Shown piece by piece: positions 34,980-44,906 of a stretch of 64,000 bases of DNA. Both the position numbers and the translations under genes were made by a program. Source of the DNA: Bacteroidota bacterium (GTDB lineage Bacteria; Bacteroidota; Bacteroidia; Cytophagales; Cyclobacteriaceae); NCBI GenBank assembly GCA_023412765.1, contig JAEZBX010000061.1, forward strand, positions 1-64,000, in the 5' to 3' direction. The notes below the pieces were generated by a model. It was not told where the DNA came from. It saw only the letters and a list, made by a program, of their open reading frames with translations, and did not search any database. Each line of letters begins with the position of its first letter. Position 1 is the first letter of the stretch.

Positions 34980-35798
34980 ATGATCACCAAGCTGTTATCC
35001 GGACTAAAACTGTACGCGATACAGGGCAAGGGCTCGCAAACCTTTCTGGATGCCCAGTGGATCAGATTTCTTATAAAAAATACTCCCAAAAAATTTAAAA
35101 AGGCCGCTGCCTTGAACGTGTTGGCATTGAGTCCCCATTATTTCCTGGGTGAAAAGGAAAAGTCAAAGAAGACGTTCTTATTGCGCGAATACAAACGCAA
35201 TCTCTCAAGCCGACAACTCCTATATAAATATGTCGTCGCCAATTATATAACACCAGAATCTGTTGTAATGGACTACGGATGTGGGCCAGGCTTTCTTGCC
35301 AAGATAGTCGCAGCAAAAACTAAGAGGCTATACGCACTCGATATTTCTGATGGAGTATTGCTTTGTGCAGACACAATCAATCATCGCGAGAATCTTAACT
35401 ACATCAACGTATTAAAAGGTAAAGCCGATCATATTCCCGATGCTTCGGTTGATTTGATTTATACCTTTGCCGTACTGCAGCATGTGTCCGGTAAGTTGAT
35501 TGATGACATTTTTAATCTGTTTTATAGAAAGCTTAAAGATGGAGGGAAAGCGTTAATTCAGGTTCAGCTACCCGATCCAGAGTGGAAGACAGAGGACGAG
35601 TGGATAGCGGATCAGTCAATTGTTGGTAAGTTCAAGTATAAATATGGCCTAAACTGCTTTTCGAATACGCTATCCTTTTACCAGGAAAAACTGGCGAACA
35701 ATAAACTCAAGTTCGTTTCCACAACAGAGATGAAAGAATTGTTGCCTGACGCATTTGATGACATTTATAATCAGCAACTGATTATTGCTGAAAAATAG
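34980..35798 (+). CDS. SAM-dependent methyltransferase
   Basis: 272 residues with a class I methyltransferase core. Motif I is VVMDYGCGPGF (about 95-105), the acidic end of strand 2 is YALDISDGVL (Asp121), and a post-I segment VLKGKADHIPDASVDLIYTFAVLQHV precedes DGGKALIQVQLPD. This is the Methyltransf_11-type fold. An N-terminal extension of about 90 residues is not recognised. The substrate is unknown. It is a single gene in opposite orientation to its neighbours. Confidence 0.8.
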   Translation: MITKLLSGLKLYAIQGKGSQTFLDAQWIRFLIKNTPKKFKKAAALNVLALSPHYFLGEKEKSKKTFLLREYKRNLSSRQLLYKYVVANYITPESVVMDYGCGPGFLAKIVAAKTKRLYALDISDGVLLCADTINHRENLNYINVLKGKADHIPDASVDLIYTFAVLQHVSGKLIDDIFNLFYRKLKDGGKALIQVQLPDPEWKTEDEWIADQSIVGKFKYKYGLNCFSNTLSFYQEKLANNKLKFVSTTEMKELLPDAFDDIYNQQLIIAEK

Positions 35799-35857
35799 AC
35801 AACTGATCGGCTATAGGCTCATTGCGGAACCCAACAGAGTGACAAGTGTGAAAGCCA

Positions 35858-37846
35858 TTATTTAAGTTTCGTTAGAATGGCAGCCCAGCCACCGCCATTG
35901 GAAAGGTGTACCGTTAATTTATCTCCAGACCCGATTTTAACAACCTCCTTTTTGTAATCCGTGGCATCGCGGTCCGCATTCACGCCATCTCTGAAAATTA
36001 CGGCTTCGTAACTTCCTTTCGGGAGGAAAGAAAAATCCATTGTCAATTCCCTTGAATTCCAATTTGTCATCGCACCAACGTACCAGGTATCTGAACGCCG
36101 ACGGGCAATGGCAACGTATTCTCCTACCTCACCATCGATCGCTACCGTTTCTTCAAAGGTTGTGGGAAACTTGCTAATAAAATCAGTACATTCTTGCTCC
36201 TTCATGTAATTCGTAGGATTGTCGGATAACATCTTCAAAGGCTCCTCAAAAACCACATACATTGCCAGTTGATGGCAACGGGTACCCTGACTCATAGGAG
36301 CTGCATGTATTGGCCGGAAGTTTTCCTTGTTTGCATTTTTCATAGCACCGGGTGTATAATCCATTGGCCCAGCCATCATTCTTATAAAAGGAATAGATAC
36401 ATCGTACCGAGGTACATCATCTCTTGCCCACTTGGTATTCTCCATACCCTTAACACCCTCGAACCCTATAACGTTGGGATATGTTCTCTGCAGCCCGGTC
36501 GGTTTGTAAACCCCGTGATAATCAACTAACAACTTATACTTTGCTGCCTTTTCAGCTATCGCATAGGTGGAAGTAACCATCTTCTGGTCATCGCGATCGA
36601 GAAAGTCTACCTTGAAACCTTTGACACCCATTTTCGAATATTTCTCGAAGACTTCGTCGATTTGCTTCGTCAAAGCGTACCAGGTTGCCCACAATATCAC
36701 TCCAACGCCTTTTTCTTTTCCATACGCTACGATTTCCTTTAGATTTATCTTATCAGAAATCTTTGTCATATCTGTACTGACTGACCAACCTTCATCCATT
36801 ATGATGTATTCAAGCTTATTATTCGCTGCAAAATCGATGTAATACTTATAGGTTTGTGTATTAATCCCTGCACGAAAATCTACATGAGATATATTCCAAT
36901 TATTCCACCAGTCCCACGCAACTTTACCAGGTTTTATCCATGAAACATCGGCGATCCTTGGGGGTGCCGCCAGCTTCTGCACGATGTCATTGTCCAAAAG
37001 CTCCTTATCATTTTCACTAATTGCGACTACTCTCCAGGGAAAACTCCTCGTGCCCTGAGTACGCGCGATATAGTCTGCACGTTGCGTCACCATAAGATTC
37101 ATTTGATTGAAGCCGCCTTGCTTCTCTTCAAGTGGGTAAGGTGCAAACATCCCGATCAATCCTTTGCGCGTCTCTTCATTGACATTTATAAATAAACCAG
37201 GGTAGTTCTCCAGATCGGCTTCAAGAATAACAACCTTCTTACCGTTTCCGATATCAACAAGCAGCGGCAAGAATGCTAGCGTGTCTGGATTGATCTTGGA
37301 AATGGTGCCCTCCTTGTAAAGCGCTTCAAAAGAGTTGACGAAAATTTCAGTGCCTCTCAGATCTCTCACAAAAGGAATGAACGAATTGTAATCTTGAGTA
37401 AAATTGAAATTAACAATCTCATTTTTTATTACTAAGCTGTCTTTCCTGGAAGTGAACAGCCTGTACGCAACAGCGTCATTGTATACACGAACTAATACAC
37501 CATAGTCACCCCTCAGCCGAACCGTTAATTGATTATATTCATCCGGAATCAGCGATTTTCTATAATTGATTGGCGTAATCTCTTTTTTTACTTTCTCAAG
37601 TTTAGAGGAAGCTATCTTAGGGCTAGCGCCCAGCACCTCTCCGGATTGTAGTTGCAATCCAATTGCGGAAGGCTCAATAATTGTTTGCTCACCATATTTC
37701 ACCGTCCACATGAGCTCCGCCTGGGCTGTTATATCAACTACAATTTTGTTATTGGGAGAAGTTACCTGTACGCGGGTTTTTTGACAAAGTGCGTCCGGAG
37801 CGAAAACGACTAGTACTCCAACTAAGAATCTTAGGAAAATCTTCAT
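35858..37846 (-). CDS. Glycoside hydrolase family 97, probable retaining type
   Basis: 662 residues with a signal peptide (to about residue 21). An N-terminal beta-sandwich runs to about 290, followed by a TIM barrel (AWDWWNNWNISHVDF, YIIMDEGWS, VILWATWYAL). GFKVDFLDRDDQ places an Asp at 414 and NVIGFEGVKGMENTKW a Glu at 463, close to the nucleophile and acid/base positions of retaining GH97 alpha-galactosidases. Inverting SusB-type enzymes lack this Asp. An exported retaining alpha-galactosidase-like enzyme is therefore likely, but the sugar is inferred. The gene is 31 bases behind the nucleoside phosphorylase. Confidence 0.87.
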   Translation of the reverse strand: MKIFLRFLVGVLVVFAPDALCQKTRVQVTSPNNKIVVDITAQAELMWTVKYGEQTIIEPSAIGLQLQSGEVLGASPKIASSKLEKVKKEITPINYRKSLIPDEYNQLTVRLRGDYGVLVRVYNDAVAYRLFTSRKDSLVIKNEIVNFNFTQDYNSFIPFVRDLRGTEIFVNSFEALYKEGTISKINPDTLAFLPLLVDIGNGKKVVILEADLENYPGLFINVNEETRKGLIGMFAPYPLEEKQGGFNQMNLMVTQRADYIARTQGTRSFPWRVVAISENDKELLDNDIVQKLAAPPRIADVSWIKPGKVAWDWWNNWNISHVDFRAGINTQTYKYYIDFAANNKLEYIIMDEGWSVSTDMTKISDKINLKEIVAYGKEKGVGVILWATWYALTKQIDEVFEKYSKMGVKGFKVDFLDRDDQKMVTSTYAIAEKAAKYKLLVDYHGVYKPTGLQRTYPNVIGFEGVKGMENTKWARDDVPRYDVSIPFIRMMAGPMDYTPGAMKNANKENFRPIHAAPMSQGTRCHQLAMYVVFEEPLKMLSDNPTNYMKEQECTDFISKFPTTFEETVAIDGEVGEYVAIARRRSDTWYVGAMTNWNSRELTMDFSFLPKGSYEAVIFRDGVNADRDATDYKKEVVKIGSGDKLTVHLSNGGGWAAILTKLK

Positions 37847-37877
37847 AAAAATCGACGAATTTTTGAAAGGTAAGGAA

Positions 37878-38693
37878 CTACAAAGCGTGTATTAGCTCGA
37901 CGTACAGTTCCGTTAATTTGTTCTCCGCTTTGCTGGCCACTTCAATGATCTCGGCAATATTAGCCGGCTGCAAATTGTCCGGATCACAGTCATCGGTGAG
38001 AACGGATATTGCACAGCAGGGCAATCCGGCATGATTAGCAACGATTACCTCGGGTACGGTGCTCATTCCAACTACGTCGGCACCAATGCGACGCAGATAA
38101 CGGTACTCAGCACGGGTTTCAAGATTTGGCCCCATCACACATGCGTATACGCCAACGTTCAACTTAATGCTCTTTTCTTTCGCCAGGCTTATAAGTTTTG
38201 CGTTCAGGATTTTTGAATATGGCTGACTCATGTCGGGAAAACGAGGACCAAGTTCATCATAATTTATACCCCGCAACGGACTGTCTGGCTGCAAATTGAT
38301 ATGATCATCGATCAACATTAGCTCACCTTTTTTCCAGTCCATATTCATGTTGCCCGCTGCATTAGAAATCAGAAGATACTTGATACCGAGCATCTTCATG
38401 ACGCGAATTGGCATCGTGATCTTTTGCATGGAATAGCCTTCATAATAATGAAAACGTCCCTGCATGGTAAGAACCTTTTTACCACCTACCTCGCCAAAAA
38501 TCAATTTGCCTTTGTGAAAGCCAACGGTCGAATCAGGAAAGTTGGGAATGTCCCTGTAATCAATGGTCACTGCATGCCTGATGTGCTGAATAAATACATT
38601 TCCAAGCCCTGTGCCCTGGATCACCCCAATTTCAGGACGTTCTATTCCTTTTGATTGAAGGTATTCGGCTGTCTCGCGTATTTGTTGAACCAT
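37878..38693 (-). CDS. Purine-nucleoside phosphorylase, trimeric type I
   Basis: 271 residues from the ATG at 38693; longer readings would overlap the TolC gene. It cleaves purine nucleosides with phosphate to base and ribose 1-phosphate. Family motifs are GVIQGTGLGNVF, GRFHYYEGYSMQKITMPIRVMK, LLISNAAGNMN, DDHINLQPDSPLRG, ACVMGPNLETRAEYRYL and VGMSTVPEVIVANHAG. The salvage enzyme lies between the efflux operon and GH97 on the same strand, with a 43-base gap from TolC. Confidence 0.93.
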   Translation of the reverse strand: MVQQIRETAEYLQSKGIERPEIGVIQGTGLGNVFIQHIRHAVTIDYRDIPNFPDSTVGFHKGKLIFGEVGGKKVLTMQGRFHYYEGYSMQKITMPIRVMKMLGIKYLLISNAAGNMNMDWKKGELMLIDDHINLQPDSPLRGINYDELGPRFPDMSQPYSKILNAKLISLAKEKSIKLNVGVYACVMGPNLETRAEYRYLRRIGADVVGMSTVPEVIVANHAGLPCCAISVLTDDCDPDNLQPANIAEIIEVASKAENKLTELYVELIHAL

Positions 38694-38736
38694 CTTGTAA
38701 TTGACGATGGTGCAAAATATGAATAAAAGATTAAAA

Positions 38737-40068
38737 CTATTTCCCTGAAGGAGTTTCAGCAAGCAAACCGCCGTTCAATCGAAGTAATTCTATTTCAGCA
38801 ATTTTAGCCAGGTAACGGGCATTTATCAGCCTTGTGTATGCATCAGCAAGACTTTGCTGCGCAGTACGCAATTCCACAAAAGTAGTGGCACCACGTTTAA
38901 AAGTCTCCAGTGCTATCGAAACATTCTCTTTGGCGAATAGAATGTTTTCCTCCTCTACCAATAAAATTTCCTTTGCATTATCATAATTGACAAACGCATT
39001 CTGCAATGCAACATTAACATCGGCCTTAGCCTGATCATACAGTATTTGTTGCCGCCGAATATTGATTCGCGCCTGTTGAACAAGGCGACGCTGGTTGAAT
39101 CCATTTAAAATTGGAACATTGACGGTGAACCCATAATTGTACCCATCCGATTGGTTGAATATTGGAGCAAATGGATTAATTAATCGTGTATTGTCGGTAC
39201 GGGAATAATTGTACGCTGCATTAAAATTTAAGAAAGGAAGCAATTCTGCTTTTCGTTCTCTAAGAGCGAGACTGGAAATTCCGATTTCCTGACGCGACAA
39301 CTGCAATGTATAGTTTGTGTTATCGATGTTGTTTTCAATTTCCTCCCGATGCAAATTCAGATCGATAATTATGGTATCAGGAACGTCATACTGAGCGGGA
39401 AGTTGGAGCCCGACCTGGGCATTCAACTGATCTTTCAACTGTGTAATCAGGGCCTGTTGCTGAAGTGCCTGCGTACGTTGCTCATTGTAATCAACCCGGG
39501 CCTGAAGCAACTCAGGCTTTGCACCCATCCCAACGGCAAGCTTGCGATCCGCGAGTTTCACACGCTCTTCATTTACCGCCATCTGTTCCTGAATAGCGCG
39601 AAGCTGCTGTTTCTGCCTGACAATATCGAAATAGTTGGTTGCCACCGCAGCAATGGTATTTACCATTTGATCTTTGACCAGTAGCTCACCCTGAGATGCT
39701 ATTGCCGCTATGCGCTCGCGCGTTGCGAACATCCGCGTGCCATCAAACAATGTCCACTGAAGCTGCGCGGTAGCAGTGATATTGTTTGATTCGGCCTTAC
39801 CACTATTGTTTCTGTTTTCATCCTCAAAACGTAACGCTTGATCATTGCTGTTCCAGACTGTACTTCCAACGACGTTTACCTGAGGGATAAACGCACCAAA
39901 GGCATAGTCATTATCGGTTTTGGCCGCTTCCGACGTGTTCTTCGCCACCAGGACTCCATAATTTCGTTCCAGCGCTAAGGCTACAACCTGTTCAAGAGAG
40001 ATTTCTTCCTGAGAAAATGAAAAATGAAATACAAATACAAAACCGATCGCTAAGAAGCTACGCATCAT
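38737..40068 (-). CDS. TolC-family outer-membrane efflux protein
   Basis: 443 residues. A signal peptide (to about residue 19, VFHFSFS) and two long alternating coiled-coil repeats, with characteristic segments EISLEQVVALALERNYGV, GMGAKPELLQARVDYNEQRTQALQQQ and RGATTFVELRTAQQSLADAYTRLINARY. It forms the trimeric exit duct of the RND pump encoded just upstream. The two start codons ATGATG overlap the end of the permease gene by 11 bases, which implies coupled translation. Confidence 0.93.
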   Translation of the reverse strand: MMRSFLAIGFVFVFHFSFSQEEISLEQVVALALERNYGVLVAKNTSEAAKTDNDYAFGAFIPQVNVVGSTVWNSNDQALRFEDENRNNSGKAESNNITATAQLQWTLFDGTRMFATRERIAAIASQGELLVKDQMVNTIAAVATNYFDIVRQKQQLRAIQEQMAVNEERVKLADRKLAVGMGAKPELLQARVDYNEQRTQALQQQALITQLKDQLNAQVGLQLPAQYDVPDTIIIDLNLHREEIENNIDNTNYTLQLSRQEIGISSLALRERKAELLPFLNFNAAYNYSRTDNTRLINPFAPIFNQSDGYNYGFTVNVPILNGFNQRRLVQQARINIRRQQILYDQAKADVNVALQNAFVNYDNAKEILLVEEENILFAKENVSIALETFKRGATTFVELRTAQQSLADAYTRLINARYLAKIAEIELLRLNGGLLAETPSGK

Positions 40069-43000
40069 AAACCAATTCCTTGTTAGGCTGAGCTATTTCG
40101 TCCTCAAATGTTACATGCTTGGGCTGACGAGACAGATATGTATACATAGCCGGTATGACAAACAGTGTCAATATGAGCGAGAATAATATCCCTCCGACAA
40201 TAACTATTCCCAGCGGTTGCCGGCTTGTAGACGCCGCACCGATCGACAGTGCCAACGGCAAGCTACCCAACGCCATGGCTAAGCTCGTCATAAGGATGGG
40301 ACGCAGTCGAAGACGGGATGCCTCAAGGGCTGCTTCCATTCGTGGCAAGCCATCCTCCCTCTTTTGATTTGCAAACTCCACGATCAATATTCCGTTTTTC
40401 GTCACAAGTCCAATTAACATGATCATTCCAATCTGAGAAAAGATATTAATTGTTTGACCAAAAATTGCCAATGCGATCATGGCACCTGCAATCGCCAAAG
40501 GAACCGTGAGCATAATGGTAAATGGATCAACAAAACTTTCAAATTGCGCAGCTAATATCAGGTATATCAATATGAGCGCGAGCAAGAATGCAAATGATGT
40601 ATTGCTGGAACTCTCAGAAAGATCTCTTGCAGTACCGGTAAGCGATGTAGTGAACGTATCGTCAAGCACCTGGCTCTTGATCTCTTCCATTGCCTTGATG
40701 CCGTCACCAACTGTTCTGCCTTGCGCAAGCCCAGCGGAAATAGTAGCAGACTTGTATCGATTAAAGTGGTACAATGAAGGGGGTGTCGTCGATTCCTCCA
40801 CAGATACAACGTTGTCCAGTGAAATAAGCTGACCGGAGTTCGTTCTTACGTACAAGTTCTTCAAATCGTCAGGATCATCACGATCTACACGAGTCACCTG
40901 TCCCATCACCTGATATTGTTTCCCTTCCTTGGTGAAATATCCAAAGCGAAGATTGCTGTAAGCAAGTTGCAACGTTTGGGCTATATCCTGAACAGAAACG
41001 CCTAGCTGTGCAGCTTTTAGCCGGTTGATCTCAACTCTCAACTCAGGTTTATTAAATTTGAGATCCACGTCGATACCCTGAAGCACTGGATGTGAGCTCG
41101 CTGCCTCCTGAAATTTCGGTAATGCCTCCTTTAGTTTTTCGAAATCATTGTGTTGAATTACGAACTGCACTGGCATTCCGCCGCGCCTGTTTACCTGGAT
41201 TGTCTGTTCCTGGATTACAAAGGCACGCCCTTCGGGAAACCGATTCAAATTCCGGTTGACCATATCTACAATTTCTTGCTGGGATCGTGCCCGCTCATGC
41301 GGATCGGAAAGCGTCACTCGCACAAAGCCAATGTTTACAGCACCCGCTCCTGAAAAACCAGGTGCGGTCACTGAAAGTGCGGTTCTATATTCAGGAATTG
41401 AATCTTGAACAAACTTGACCATCTTCTGAACGAATTGGTCCATGTAATCAAAAGATGTTCCTTCGACTGCAGTCATTTGTAATCTGAACTGATTCCGATC
41501 CTCCATCGGCGCCAACTCCGATTGCAAATTCGTTCCAATAAAATAAGCTGAGCCTATACAAAGAGCAATGATTACAAACGACACCCAGCGAACTTTCATA
41601 AATTTTCCAAGCCACCGGCTATACCCATTTTCCATTCCACTAAAGAATGGTTCTGTTTTTCTGTAAAACCATGAATGCTCATGCTTGCTGCGGGTCAGCT
41701 TTACGCTGAGCACAGGTGTCAACGTTAATGATACGAAACAGGAAACCAGAACGGCTCCGGCGACAACAACGCCAAATTCCCGGAACAACCTTCCAACAAA
41801 TCCTTCAAGAAACAGGATCGGCAGAAAGACAATTGCCAGCGTAATAGATGTCGAAATAACAGCAAAGAAAATTTCCTTAGAACCCTCTCTCGCGGCTTTG
41901 TACTTATTCATGCCCGACTCAAGCTTCTTGTAGATATTCTCAGTCACAACTATACCATCATCCACCACCAACCCAGTTGCGAGAACAATCCCCAGCATAG
42001 TCAACACATTTATTGAAAACCCGCACAGGTACATTATGAAGAACGTTGCGATAAGCGATACCGGAATATCAATTAACGGCCTGATGGCAATAATGAAATC
42101 GCGGAAGAACAAGTAAATGATAAGAATAACGAGGATAATTGAAATCATCAGCGTTTCTTCAACTTCAGTAATTGCCCTCGTGATAAACACAGTTTGATCC
42201 ATAGCAATCTTCAGCACGATATCATCCGGGACATCCTTTTTTATCTGCTCCAGGCGCTTGTAAAACTCCTTGGCAATTTCAACATAATTAGCCCCTGGCA
42301 ATGGTACTATGGCCAACCCGATCATGGTAACATTGCTCTCTCTTCCCTGAGATTCTTCATTCTCCGGTCCCAGCACAGCTTCACCAACATTTTTCAAACG
42401 GATATCTCCCATCGGACCCGACTTGATGATTACATTCTCAAAATCTTCTTCAGTATAAAGTCTACCGAAGGTTCGCACCGTCAGTTCCGTGTTATTGCCC
42501 GCAATTTTACCTGATGGGAGCTCCACGTTTTCTTTGTTGAGAGCGGTTTGGACGTCTAGAGGGGTGAGACTATAAGCGCTAAGTTTTGTGGGGTCCAACC
42601 AAATGCGCATGGCATACTTTCTCTCACCCCAAATCTGAATACTGCTTACACCTGGAATTGTCTGTAGGCGTTCCACAAGGTTGTTGGTCCCATACTCAGT
42701 AAGCTGCAATGAGTTTCGTGTATTGCTTTGAACCGTCATGGAAATAATTGCGTCCGAATTCGCATCTGCCTTCGACACCACCGGCGGCGATGTAAGATCC
42801 TGCGGCAATTGCCGGCTAGCCTGAGAAACTTTGTCACGCACATCATTTGCAGCAGTCTCCAGGTCTACCCCCAGGTTAAACTCGATGTTGATATTGCTGA
42901 TCCCGACGCTTGATGCAGAAGTAATATTCTTGATCCCTGGAATTCCATTGATAGATTTTTCCAGCGGCTCAGTTATCTGAGATTCAATTATGTCTGCATT

Positions 43001-43162
43001 CGCACCAGAATACGAAGTCCGGACGTTCACGTTAGGAGGATCTATTGCCGGGTAATCTCTTATTCCCAGAAAATTAAATCCTATTATGCCGAACACCACA
43101 ATAAGGATGTTCATGACAAAAGCCAATATGGGTCGCCGCAAGCTTAGTTCTGAAATATTCAT
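40058..43162 (-). CDS. RND efflux permease (AcrB/MdtB family)
   Basis: 1034 residues, a full-length HAE-1 type resistance-nodulation-division pump. Twelve membrane segments flank two large periplasmic loops. RPILAFVMNILIVVFG is TM1, and TM4 carries the proton-relay Asp pair in VLATGLVVDDGIVVTENIYKKLE (near residue 404). GLVTKNGILIVEFANQ is the matching second-half motif. Exports hydrophobic compounds using the proton gradient. Operon order is adaptor, permease, TolC. Confidence 0.96.
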   Translation of the reverse strand: MNISELSLRRPILAFVMNILIVVFGIIGFNFLGIRDYPAIDPPNVNVRTSYSGANADIIESQITEPLEKSINGIPGIKNITSASSVGISNINIEFNLGVDLETAANDVRDKVSQASRQLPQDLTSPPVVSKADANSDAIISMTVQSNTRNSLQLTEYGTNNLVERLQTIPGVSSIQIWGERKYAMRIWLDPTKLSAYSLTPLDVQTALNKENVELPSGKIAGNNTELTVRTFGRLYTEEDFENVIIKSGPMGDIRLKNVGEAVLGPENEESQGRESNVTMIGLAIVPLPGANYVEIAKEFYKRLEQIKKDVPDDIVLKIAMDQTVFITRAITEVEETLMISIILVILIIYLFFRDFIIAIRPLIDIPVSLIATFFIMYLCGFSINVLTMLGIVLATGLVVDDGIVVTENIYKKLESGMNKYKAAREGSKEIFFAVISTSITLAIVFLPILFLEGFVGRLFREFGVVVAGAVLVSCFVSLTLTPVLSVKLTRSKHEHSWFYRKTEPFFSGMENGYSRWLGKFMKVRWVSFVIIALCIGSAYFIGTNLQSELAPMEDRNQFRLQMTAVEGTSFDYMDQFVQKMVKFVQDSIPEYRTALSVTAPGFSGAGAVNIGFVRVTLSDPHERARSQQEIVDMVNRNLNRFPEGRAFVIQEQTIQVNRRGGMPVQFVIQHNDFEKLKEALPKFQEAASSHPVLQGIDVDLKFNKPELRVEINRLKAAQLGVSVQDIAQTLQLAYSNLRFGYFTKEGKQYQVMGQVTRVDRDDPDDLKNLYVRTNSGQLISLDNVVSVEESTTPPSLYHFNRYKSATISAGLAQGRTVGDGIKAMEEIKSQVLDDTFTTSLTGTARDLSESSSNTSFAFLLALILIYLILAAQFESFVDPFTIMLTVPLAIAGAMIALAIFGQTINIFSQIGMIMLIGLVTKNGILIVEFANQKREDGLPRMEAALEASRLRLRPILMTSLAMALGSLPLALSIGAASTSRQPLGIVIVGGILFSLILTLFVIPAMYTYLSRQPKHVTFEDEIAQPNKELVYDA

Positions 43163-43184
43163 AACCCTGTGGTTTTAATGCTGA

Positions 43185-44243
43185 TCACTTCTTGTTAGTC
43201 AGTCTTGTAATCTTGACCTTGGACTCCGGCCGTATGGCCATTAGCCCAGTCGTTACAACGGTATCCCCAACATTTAGCCCGCGCGTGATATGGACAAAAG
43301 CAGAGTCACGTACACCTGTCTCTACTACAGAATAATGCACGCTGTCACCTCTGACAACGATAACCTGCTTATTTCTCGCCGTCGGAATTACAGACTGGGT
43401 AGGCACCATTAGTGCATTGTCATTTTTCCCAAGCTGTAAATTCACCTTTGCAAAAACACCAGGTATCAGCTCAGGATGTTTAGCATCAACCAAAGCTCTT
43501 ACCTTCAGTGTACGTGTATTTTGATCGACGCTATTTTCGGTTGCAAGCACCTTTGCCATATGATTGCCGCTTCCGCCGTCAACCTGAAAACGAATTACAT
43601 ATCCTGGCGTGATGTCTTTTGCATATTTTTCTGGAATGGAAAACTCAAGTTTAAGCTTGTCAACTTGTCTTATTACGGTAATGACGTCATTGGGTGCTAT
43701 GTACGCACCGAGGCTCACGTTGCGCAATCCCACCTTCCCGGTATAAGGAGCTCTTATTTCCGTTTTCGATATTGCAATTTTGGTTGACTCAATATCAGCG
43801 CGAAGATTTTCAACATTTAATGCGCTGAGGTCATAGTCTTGCTGACTAATTCCCTGGATTTTCAAAAGCTCACTGCTGCGTTCCTCAGACTTCTCAGCAA
43901 TCTGAAGTTGCACCTGGAGTTTTTGCAATTGTGCCTGCAGGTCTTTGTCAAAGAGTTTAACCAGCAAGGTGCCTTTTGAAACAAGCAACCCTTCATTGAT
44001 ATTAAGTTGTACAATTCGTCCACCAACTTCAGCGCGGATCTGAGTTTCTTCATAGGGGAGTAATGAGCCAGGGACCTCTATTTTCTCGCTGATTGATCGT
44101 GCGGAGACTACGAAAGCATCAACCGCAATCGGCCCCTGAGATCTGCCCCCGCCAGAAGCCGGTCCGCTTTTCTTTTTATCACATGAACCAATCAAGAACA
44201 CAGTAATCGAGATTAATCCTACACTCAGAACCGATTTATACAT
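43185..44243 (-). CDS. RND periplasmic adaptor subunit (lipoprotein)
   Basis: 352 residues with a lipobox Cys21 (FLIGSCDKKKS) and the MFP layout: a lipoyl-like half (EVGGRIVQLNINEGLLVSKGTLLVKL), a helical hairpin (about 100-150), KTEIRAPYTGKVGLRNVSLGAYIAPNDVI as the second lipoyl half, and a beta-barrel domain (KVLATENSVDQNTRTLKVRALV). It bridges permease and TolC. It lies 22 bases before the permease gene. Confidence 0.94.
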   Translation of the reverse strand: MYKSVLSVGLISITVFLIGSCDKKKSGPASGGGRSQGPIAVDAFVVSARSISEKIEVPGSLLPYEETQIRAEVGGRIVQLNINEGLLVSKGTLLVKLFDKDLQAQLQKLQVQLQIAEKSEERSSELLKIQGISQQDYDLSALNVENLRADIESTKIAISKTEIRAPYTGKVGLRNVSLGAYIAPNDVITVIRQVDKLKLEFSIPEKYAKDITPGYVIRFQVDGGSGNHMAKVLATENSVDQNTRTLKVRALVDAKHPELIPGVFAKVNLQLGKNDNALMVPTQSVIPTARNKQVIVVRGDSVHYSVVETGVRDSAFVHITRGLNVGDTVVTTGLMAIRPESKVKITRLTNKK

Positions 44244-44296
44244 ATTAAATCTATGGACATTAAACTAACAACCTTTGAACCGATCCGGTTCGACTA

Positions 44297-44902
44297 CTAA
44301 TCCAGCCTGGAATTAAAGCGGTTATGAAGCGACACAACCTGCGGTACTACCAAAGTCGTTTCATCATTTCGGATCGTAAAATCGGCTCGTTTCAATTTCT
44401 CTTCTTCAGGCATTTGATTTTTTATTATAGCCCTGACCTGATCGGCCGTGCGGTGAGGATCACGCTTCAAAACACGTTGAATTCGCAGTGCTTCATTTGC
44501 ATAAACGACAATCACCTTGTCTAATGACTCATATGAGCCCGATTCATAAAGCAATGCAGCCTCCTTCAAGACGTAAGGATAATCCCTTCTTTCGCTAGTC
44601 CAGCGTTCAAAGTCAACACCTACTCTTGGATGGACCAGACTATTCAGGGTTTTAAGTCGCTCAGGATCGTTAAAAACCTGTTTACTCAGGTACTCGCGAT
44701 TTAAGCCACCATCCACATTATATGACAATACTCCGAATTCTTTCTTGATGTCTGACACGAGTATTCCATCGGTGGTCATTAATTCTTTCGCGTGGCTATC
44801 GGCATCGTAGACGGGAACACCAAGGCACTTGAAGATCTTACAAATCAAACTTTTACCTGATCCAATGCCACCTGTAATACCAATTTGAAGGGGCGTGTTC
44901 AA
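44297..44902 (-). CDS. coaE: Dephospho-CoA kinase
   Basis: 201 residues, the usual length. The P-loop is GITGGIGSGKS at 8-18, with DADSHAKELM and VHPRVGVDFERW as CoaE family motifs and KEAALLYESGSYESLDKVIVVYA as the lid-region segment. It catalyses the last step of coenzyme A synthesis, phosphorylating dephospho-CoA. It lies 4 bases behind the YbbR gene on the same strand, within a conserved Bacteroidota cluster. Confidence 0.96.
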   Translation of the reverse strand: MNTPLQIGITGGIGSGKSLICKIFKCLGVPVYDADSHAKELMTTDGILVSDIKKEFGVLSYNVDGGLNREYLSKQVFNDPERLKTLNSLVHPRVGVDFERWTSERRDYPYVLKEAALLYESGSYESLDKVIVVYANEALRIQRVLKRDPHRTADQVRAIIKNQMPEEEKLKRADFTIRNDETTLVVPQVVSLHNRFNSRLD

Positions 44903-44906
44903 ACTT

